DNA of 9,483 nt from Candidatus Aalborgicola danicus (lineage in GTDB: Bacteria; Pseudomonadota; Gammaproteobacteria; Burkholderiales; Burkholderiaceae_C), in NCBI GenBank assembly GCA_016703945.1, contig JADJBC010000036.1:1-9483 (forward strand), written 5' to 3'. The notes beneath the pieces were generated by a model that searched no databases, was not told the DNA's origin, and saw nothing but the letters and a program-made list of their open reading frames with translations. Below are positions 6,101 through 9,483 of this stretch, piece by piece. Every line of letters begins with the position of its first letter. Position 1 is the stretch's first letter. The position numbers and the translations under genes are program-made.

Positions 6101-6172
6101 TCATACATCATGCACAGCCGATAGTTCTGCGGGTGATCCTGCGGCTTTGATTGCAATTTCTAAAATGTCCAT
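6101..6172 (-). CDS. 23-residue ORF, possibly leaderless; resembles first helix of a Cro/YdaS-type protein
   Basis: ATG 6172 to TGA 6101 begins MDILEIAIKAAGSPAELSAV. This resembles helix 1 of YdaS/Cro-like HTH proteins (AIKAAGSxxxLA), but the recognition helix is missing and the frame stops after 23 residues. The ATG lies only 7 bases past the proposed -10 box (TACAGT, 6184-6179), so the transcript would start at or next to the ATG, as for lambda cI from its maintenance promoter. Three ATGs (6111, 6108, 6104) cluster around its stop, allowing coupling to the next frame. It could be a decayed or frameshifted regulator, a leader peptide, or chance. Confidence 0.35.
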   Translation of the reverse strand: MDILEIAIKAAGSPAELSAVHDV

Positions 6173-6178
6173 ACCAAG

Positions 6179-6207
6179 ACTGTAGCGCATAACATTTGTT
6201 TACGCAA
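6179..6207 (-). promoter_or_regulatory. Leftward early promoter candidate
   Basis: Reading leftward, TTGCGT (6207-6202) is followed after 17 bases by TACAGT (6184-6179), a fair sigma-70 promoter. It would drive the helicase/methyltransferase/replication operon. The -35 box lies inside the left arm of the inverted TTGCGTAAAC element, so a protein bound there would block it. The predicted start is at about 6172, on the first ATG. Confidence 0.5.
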
Positions 6208-6237
6208 GCAGAAAATAATTATTGACATTGCGTAAAC
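6198..6237. promoter_or_regulatory. Inverted-repeat operator between divergent promoters
   Basis: GTTTACGCAA (6198-6207) and TTGCGTAAAC (6228-6237) are perfect 10-bp inverted copies, 30 bases apart (about three helical turns), around an AT-rich centre that contains the palindrome AATAATTATT (6214-6223). One arm covers the leftward -35 box and the other fills the spacer of the rightward promoter. The arrangement would let one repressor dimer pair shut both promoters. No repressor gene is visible nearby, so its owner is unknown. Confidence 0.6.
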
Positions 6238-6250
6238 GGATGGTTACACT
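6222..6250 (+). promoter_or_regulatory. Rightward early promoter
   Basis: TTGACA (6222-6227, perfect -35) and TACACT (6245-6250, -10) are separated by exactly 17 bases. The expected start is at about 6257. It would transcribe a leader of some 250 bases and then the small-gene and recombination block. The right operator arm (6228-6237) directly follows the -35 box, so repression by occlusion is likely. Confidence 0.7.
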
Positions 6251-6504
6251 AAACCCAATCGCAAACAAACCGCGACAAACCCAAGGCCAGCGCATCCGTG
6301 GCCTAAGCAGACACGATAGCAGGCGGGGTTAGGTGAAGTTCACCGATGTGGTTTGAGGGCGTGAGTAGAGCGATTTGATGAGGTGGATTGCGGCCTTTCT
6401 TGCCCAGTGATCAACCCGCTGCAGCGATGGCGAAATAGATGGCCGACTGGTCAATATGCCACCTCTTCAAATCGCTTTGAGTCAACCAAACCAAGGAGTT
6501 TGAA
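6251..6504 (+). promoter_or_regulatory. Structured 250-base leader of the rightward operon
   Basis: No sizeable gene lies here. The first 33 bases are C/A-rich and unstructured (AAACCC, CAAACAAACC, CAAACCC), which could serve as a Rho-loading or antitermination region. Then come a hairpin with arms AGGCCA (6284-6289) and TGGCCT (6299-6304), and the palindrome GGTGAAGTTCACC (6332-6344). Next is a long inverted repeat, AGCGATTTGATGAGGTGG (6369-6386) against CCACCTCTTCAAATCGCT (6459-6476), with one T-T mismatch; G-U pairs extend it by three. Inside lie CGGCC/GGCCG and CCAGT/ACTGG pairs. Tiny ORFs MWFEGVSRAI (6346-6378), MRWIAAFLAQ (6378-6410) and MADWSICHLFKSL (6439-6480) tile it. The downstream AAGGAG (6493-6498) belongs to the next gene. 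Attenuation or antitermination is plausible but unproven. Confidence 0.55.
6369..6476. repeat. 18-bp inverted repeat with 72-base interior
   Basis: The arms at 6369-6386 and 6459-6476 match at 17 of 18 positions. As RNA they form one long stem that closes 13 bases before the first gene's AAGGAG. No U-tract follows the stem, so it is not a classical intrinsic terminator. As DNA it could also be a protein-binding or cruciform site. Confidence 0.75.
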
Positions 6505-6645
6505 ATGGGCTACATCATCGTGAACCGCAACGGCAAGCTGTTGCTTCCCCGTATCTACAAGACCTTCAAGGGTGCGCTCAATGCGACAACTCGCTTGGGC
6601 GGCATGGGTCTTGGTGGCAACGTCTTCTACAAGAGGTTGGCATGA
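6505..6645 (+). CDS. Small basic phage protein (46 aa)
   Basis: First gene of the rightward operon. ATG 6505 is preceded by a strong AAGGAG (6493-6498) with 6-base spacing. The protein starts MGYIIVNRNGKLLLPRIYKT and continues with a glycine-rich stretch (LGGMGLGGN) and FYKRLA at the end. Net positive charge and short alternating beta-like segments suggest a small DNA- or RNA-binding or host-interacting peptide. No family recognised. Its TGA overlaps the next ATG (ATGA), so the two are coupled. Position directly after the structured leader makes it the likely regulated target of that leader. Confidence 0.7.
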   Translation: MGYIIVNRNGKLLLPRIYKTFKGALNATTRLGGMGLGGNVFYKRLA

Positions 6646-6963
6646 ACACCCTACACCCGGTGTTCCAGCAAGCCCTGGCACCGTTTGTCCAGGCACCTGC
6701 CCGCAAGCCACGCAAGTCCACCAAGACATTCCACTACACGCTGTGCGATCGGTCTGGTCTGCGAACTGGACTACGAAGGCGCATCAGGCGACGGCTGGAA
6801 TGAACCACGCGAGTCTGCTGACGCTACCTTGTGCGAAGCGTTCTGCGGTGATGTGGACATTGTGGAACTGCTGTCCGATGACCAACGCCGCGAGATTGAA
6901 CTGGCTTTTCTGGAGCAAGAGCCTGAGTTCGATGTGTGCGATGAACCCGCTTTCGAGGAGTAA
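6642..6963 (+). CDS. Hypothetical acidic phage protein, interrupted by a frameshift
   Basis: ATG 6642 (ATGA overlap with the previous gene, AGAGG upstream) opens a frame reading APARKPRKSTKTFHYTLCDR and SGL. It then degenerates into Arg-rich sequence and stops at 6803. From about 6763 another frame carries the evident continuation, VCELDYEGASGDGWNEPRES, then ATLCEAFCGDVDIVELLSDD and EIELAFLEQE, ending at TAA 6963. Joined, they make a coherent acidic protein of about 107 residues. The switch is a +1 shift (an extra base, or two lost) near GGTCTGCGAA. Acidic composition hints at a DNA-mimic or host-takeover role, but nothing identifies it. The alternative start at 6685 in the second frame has no ribosome site. 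Confidence 0.55.
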
Positions 6964-6967
6964 CAGC

Positions 6968-7066
6968 ATGACCCGCTATCTCCGCCACCTGTACGACATG
7001 CTGCTCGCCACGGCTATTGCCGTCGGCCTTGCTTGGTGGGTTATTGAGTGGGCTTGCCAACCATGA
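6968..7066 (+). CDS. Single-pass membrane microprotein (32 aa)
   Basis: ATG 6968 starts 4 bases after the previous TAA. The product has a basic N-terminus (MTRYLRHLYD) followed by one hydrophobic helix, MLLATAIAVGLAWWVIEWA, long enough to cross the inner membrane, and the short tail CQP. By the positive-inside rule the N-terminus would stay in the cytoplasm. No holin-like or lipobox signature. Its TGA overlaps the next ATG (ATGA). Possibly a superinfection or host-envelope factor, or a small membrane regulator; this is inference. Confidence 0.6.
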   Translation: MTRYLRHLYDMLLATAIAVGLAWWVIEWACQP

Positions 7067-7164
7067 TGGCCTTCATCCGAATCTATTTTTACCGTCGTTC
7101 GTGCGGGTTCACCGTTCGCAACGCTTGCAAAGACGCTTACCGCACTGTGCGCGGGATTTACTGA
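7063..7164 (+). CDS. Small basic protein (33 aa)
   Basis: ATG 7063 overlaps the TGA of the membrane microprotein (ATGA), giving direct coupling. The product reads MMAFIRIYFYRRSCGFTVRN then ACKDAYRTVRGIY: strongly basic, with an aromatic N-terminus and two cysteines. It fits a nucleic-acid-binding or membrane-associated peptide, but no family is recognised. It is the last convincing member of the small-gene cluster. Confidence 0.5.
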   Translation: MMAFIRIYFYRRSCGFTVRNACKDAYRTVRGIY

Positions 7165-7525
7165 GCCTGAAATCATGAAAACGTGTATTTCCATTGCTGG
7201 GTTGCAAATACCATATCAGAGTGTGGGGGTAATGGGACCCTGTATTTGCAAGGCTTGCAACGAAAGTTAGTACCCACTTACGTTGAATATGGCGCTGGCT
7301 CTTGTCAAGACCAAAATGATAGCAACAAACTCACTGTTTATGCGGATTGCAGGATGGCAAGCCAAATTTCTACACTTTTTCACTGAAACGTCGGCAACAA
7401 TACAAATATGGATGTTTTGATTCTCAACCCATCCTTGAATCAGGGCATAGCTCTCAAGCCCTGAAACCCTTTCTCTCAAAACGTTGGTGTTAATACCAAT
7501 TCACTTATAGCAAATAGGAGTAGTC
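7165..7525 (+). other. Poorly coding 360-base gap with weak ORFs and two hairpins
   Basis: No convincing gene. Two overlapping weak frames exist: ATG 7175-7270 (31 residues, with a CICKAC cysteine pair) and GTG 7183-7386 (67 residues, with SECGGNGTLYLQ, reminiscent of a zinc-knuckle start). They could be one frame-broken gene. Further on, TCAGGGC (7440-7446) pairs with GCCCTGA (7458-7464) over an 11-base loop, and TTGGT (7484-7488) pairs with ACCAA (7495-7499). Neither is followed by a U-tract. The second hairpin lies about 18 bases before the TAGGAG of the next gene and could affect its translation or act as an operator. Lower GC than the flanks. Confidence 0.4.
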
Positions 7526-7801
7526 ATGAAAGTCTCTCACGAACTCTATGTTCACCTGTCAAAGTACGACGATAAGAAATTCGTCTGCTTCGATTTTGAC
7601 GCCAGCGACAGCGGCTATGTGCTGGTCAACAAGCAAGCGGTAACGCTGGATATTCCTGACAACTTCGACCCGACAGCTACCAAGATTGACATGCTGCAAA
7701 AGGAAATCCAAATCGCTGAAAAGGAATTCTCTAAGCGCGTGACGAAGCTGAAGGAAGAAATCAGCAAGTTGCAAGCCCTCACTTTCGAGGTGCCAGCATG
7801 A
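7526..7801 (+). CDS. Hypothetical coiled-coil phage protein (91 aa)
   Basis: ATG 7526 has TAGGAG (7515-7520) 5 bases upstream, a strong initiation site that restarts translation after the gap. The N-terminal half looks like a beta domain (ELYVHLSKYDDKKFVCFDFD, then GYVLVNKQAVTLDIP). The C-terminal 40 residues are heptad-like and charged (DMLQKEIQIAEKEFSKRVTK then LKEEISKLQAL), a likely coiled coil for dimerisation. It heads the recombination operon and its TGA overlaps the next ATG (ATGA). No family recognised; an accessory to annealing or ssDNA handling would fit the context. Confidence 0.75.
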   Translation: MKVSHELYVHLSKYDDKKFVCFDFDASDSGYVLVNKQAVTLDIPDNFDPTATKIDMLQKEIQIAEKEFSKRVTKLKEEISKLQALTFEVPA

Positions 7802-8001
7802 GCTACATCGATGGCGAACAGCTGCACTACGACAGCGCAGAAAGCCAAGACGAAGCCGCTGCACAGAAGCAAATGGCAATGGATGTGCTGTACCGCGTCG
7901 GCTGTCAGTACGGAGTGAAGGATGCCGACATGGTGAATCTGTGCCAGTTGGCAAACATCAATTTCAACGAACTGCAAAACTACGCGGGAGTACCAGCATG
8001 A
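7798..8001 (+). CDS. Hypothetical acidic protein (67 aa)
   Basis: Sits between two ATGA overlaps, so it is firmly part of the operon. Starts MSYIDGEQLHYDSAESQDEA, acidic throughout, with a helical centre (QKQMAMDVLYRVGCQYGVKD) and a C-terminal VNLCQLANINFNELQNYAG segment. No known motif. Being immediately upstream of ERF suggests a recombination accessory or modulator. Function unknown. Confidence 0.7.
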   Translation: MSYIDGEQLHYDSAESQDEAAAQKQMAMDVLYRVGCQYGVKDADMVNLCQLANINFNELQNYAGVPA

Positions 8002-8558
8002 AAACAATCGCAAGCGCGTTTGTCAAAGCAAAGAAGGCATTCGGTCCTGCTTTGAAGGACAAAACGAACCCGGCATTTCGCAGCAAGTATGCAGACCTTG
8101 GCGCATGCCTGGAAGCTGTGGAAGATGCTCTGCTGGATAACGGCATTGCATTGACCCAGGAAACCTCGCTAGACGAAACAGGCGTGACGGTGGAAACCGT
8201 GATGCTGCATGAATCAGGCGAATCTATCCGGTTTGGCAAATTGCACGTACCAGCGTCCAAACAAGACCCACAGGGGTACGGCTCGGCACTCACGTATGCA
8301 AGGCGCTACAGCCTGATTACGGCATGTGGCATAGCCCCGGAAGATGACGACGGCAACGCGGCATCGCGCCAACCAGCGAGACAAGCGCCTGACGTATCAG
8401 CGATTCTCAAGGGAATTGCTACTAGCTCAACGCTAGATATTCTGAAATCGAATTTCACCAACGCAATGCAAATGCTTGATCCTGGCTATCACGTGGCAAT
8501 TACGGACGCCACGAACAAACGCAAACAAGAACTCACACCAAAGAAAGAAGCAGCATGA
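7998..8558 (+). CDS. ERF-family single-strand DNA annealing protein
   Basis: Family role: binds ssDNA ends and anneals complementary strands, supporting circularisation and recombination of phage DNA (P22 Erf). The 186 residues show the ERF signature order: FVKAKKAFGPALKDKTNPAF (8-27), RSKYADLGACLEAVEDAL (28-45), DNGIALTQE, then KQDPQGYGSALTYARRYSLI (88-107) and CGIAPEDDDGNA (110-121). The tail after about 125 is variable and ends with a lysine-rich segment. ATG 7998 overlaps the previous stop (ATGA), which fixes the start against the longer open frame from 7941. The stop overlaps the ssb ATG, so annealase and SSB are coupled. Confidence 0.88.
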   Translation: MKTIASAFVKAKKAFGPALKDKTNPAFRSKYADLGACLEAVEDALLDNGIALTQETSLDETGVTVETVMLHESGESIRFGKLHVPASKQDPQGYGSALTYARRYSLITACGIAPEDDDGNAASRQPARQAPDVSAILKGIATSSTLDILKSNFTNAMQMLDPGYHVAITDATNKRKQELTPKKEAA

Positions 8559-9001
8559 ACTCAATCACTATCGCCGGTCAGTTGGGAAAAGACGCAGAGC
8601 AGCGATTTTTGCCCAACGGTGACGCGGTTGTGTCTTTCAGCGTGGCCGATTCGCAAGGGCGAGATAAACCTACTATTTGGTGGAACTGCGCTATTTTTGG
8701 CAAGCGTGCAGACGCATTGCGCGAATACCTTGTGAAGGGTCAAGCTGTCACAGTCGTTGGCAACGTCACGCAACGTGAGTACACCGACAAGGACGGCAAC
8801 AAGCGCACCAGCATGGATGTGCGCGTCAATGATCTGGCGTTACAAGGTGGCAAGCGTGAGCAGCATGAGGCACCGGCAAAGCCAGCAGCTACACGCACAG
8901 CGCCAAAGCCCGTAGCGGCGTCAAGCGGGTTTGAGGATATGTCCGATGACATCCCATTCATGAACCCACTGCACGGCGCGGCCCGTTGCTTGGCAATGTA
9001 G
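8555..9001 (+). CDS. ssb: Single-stranded DNA-binding protein
   Basis: Coats ssDNA during replication and recombination, and its acidic tip recruits partners. Residues 1-100 form the OB fold: MNSITIAGQLGKDAEQRFLP, then PTIWWNCAIFGKRADALREY, VKGQAVTVVGNVTQREYTDK and DVRVNDLALQGG. A Pro/Ala-rich linker follows (about 102-120). The tail has the familiar MSDDIPF tip, but 12 residues (MNPLHGAARCLA and M) continue past it, whereas the classical protein ends at DIPF. The ATG overlaps the ERF stop (ATGA). With 148 residues it is slightly shorter than typical bacterial SSB. Confidence 0.92.
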   Translation: MNSITIAGQLGKDAEQRFLPNGDAVVSFSVADSQGRDKPTIWWNCAIFGKRADALREYLVKGQAVTVVGNVTQREYTDKDGNKRTSMDVRVNDLALQGGKREQHEAPAKPAATRTAPKPVAASSGFEDMSDDIPFMNPLHGAARCLAM

Positions 9002-9010
9002 GAGCAAATC

Positions 9011-9483
9011 ATGTATAAAACTTTAGTCCTTGATATTGAGACAGTTGGAACTTCCCGCCAAGATGTGATCGACTACATCGCCGCCAACATCAAGCCGCCG
9101 GCCACTTACAAGAAGGCCGAATCTATCGAGGCTTGGTACAAAGAACAAGGCCCGGCCGCAATAGCCGAGGAAGTGGCTAAAACGAGCCTCAGCGGGGCTT
9201 TTGGGCAAGTAGTGTGCATTGGGTATCAACTGGATGACATGGAATCCCCATTTGTCATGCACGGCCTGAACGAGCGCGAATTGCTTGAAGGCTTTTCCAA
9301 GATGTTGCTTGAGTGCGTAGATCAAAAAGACGCATTCGCCACTACGGTTGTCGGCCACAACGCCAGTTCATTTGACTTGCGGTTTTTGGTGCAACGCTAC
9401 ATCGTCAATGGCATTCGTCCACCGTCTGTAATTCGTCGTGCAGCCGATGCTAAACCGTGGGAAGCTGAAAAGGTATTCGACAC
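9011..9483 (+). CDS. DnaQ-like 3'-5' exonuclease (DEDD family), partial (runs off right edge)
   Basis: ATG 9011 has TAGGAG (8999-9004) 6 bases upstream, overlapping the ssb stop codon. The visible 157 residues carry ExoI VLDIET (D8, E10) and ExoII VVGHNASSFDLRF (D122), the catalytic acids of DEDD exonucleases. ExoIII lies beyond the window. A long insertion (about 20-65) separates the first strands. It probably degrades one strand to feed the ERF/SSB annealing pathway, or proofreads; the context favours recombination. The exact subfamily cannot be told from this part. Confidence 0.85.
   Translation, partial: MYKTLVLDIETVGTSRQDVIDYIAANIKPPATYKKAESIEAWYKEQGPAAIAEEVAKTSLSGAFGQVVCIGYQLDDMESPFVMHGLNERELLEGFSKMLLECVDQKDAFATTVVGHNASSFDLRFLVQRYIVNGIRPPSVIRRAADAKPWEAEKVFD

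Noticed and set aside
7440..7464. Intrinsic terminator from the TCAGGGC/GCCCTGA hairpin
   Set aside because: The 7-bp stem has an 11-base loop and is followed by AACCCTTTCTC, not a U-tract, and the downstream genes appear to belong to the same direction of transcription.
7484..7511. Internal promoter TTGGTG-16-TATAGC before the gene at 7526
   Set aside because: Both boxes are weak and the predicted start would fall within or after the TAGGAG ribosome-binding site.
7559..7954. Minus-strand frames opposite the recombination operon
   Set aside because: They mirror strongly coding plus-strand genes with good ribosome sites and ATGA overlaps; the minus products are Ser/Arg/Cys-rich shadows.
1..9483. 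tRNA genes, insertion sequences or attachment sites
   Set aside because: No cloverleaf with a TTCRANY arm, no transposase frame and no terminal direct repeats with an integrase gene were seen.

Overview
The window looks like the early region of a temperate or virulent tailed phage (or prophage), probably infecting a betaproteobacterium. That host guess rests on the phage-type DnaC loader, the RuvC-like resolvase, the ERF/SSB/exonuclease set and the moderate GC content, not on a database match. No ribosomal, tRNA, transposase, integrase, CRISPR or structural phage genes are visible.

Two divergent gene blocks flank a control region at about 6170-6505. The leftward (minus-strand) block runs from about 6172 to the left edge: a short possibly leaderless ORF; a basic, frame-disrupted protein; an SNF2-type helicase; a beta-type DNA methyltransferase; an HTH protein; a 25-residue microprotein; a replication initiator-like protein; a DnaC-type helicase loader broken by a frameshift; a winged-helix protein; a RuvC-like resolvase; a hypothetical protein; and a small cysteine-containing protein cut by the window edge. 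From the helicase onward, nearly every junction is a stop/start overlap (ATGA, TAATG, TGATG, GTGA) or a gap of one base, so this is one translationally coupled replication and DNA-modification operon.

The rightward (plus-strand) block starts from a near-consensus promoter (TTGACA, 17 bases, TACACT) at 6222-6250. A leader of about 250 bases follows, containing an 18-bp inverted repeat with one mismatch. Next come four very small genes (one frame-disrupted, one a membrane peptide), a poorly coding 360-base stretch, and a tight recombination operon: two hypothetical proteins, an ERF single-strand annealing protein, SSB, and a DnaQ-like exonuclease that runs off the right edge. The blocks supply complementary functions: initiator, loader, helicase, methyltransferase and resolvase on the left, strand annealing, ssDNA binding and exonuclease on the right.

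The most interesting signals are: (i) two families of tandem repeats inside the initiator gene whose 11/12- and 21/22-base periods cross reading frames, which points to a replication origin (iterons) selected as DNA; (ii) the structured rightward leader; (iii) the divergent promoters sharing an inverted TTGCGTAAAC element; and (iv) four or five single-base frame breaks in otherwise well-conserved genes, which mean either sequence errors, decay, or recoding.
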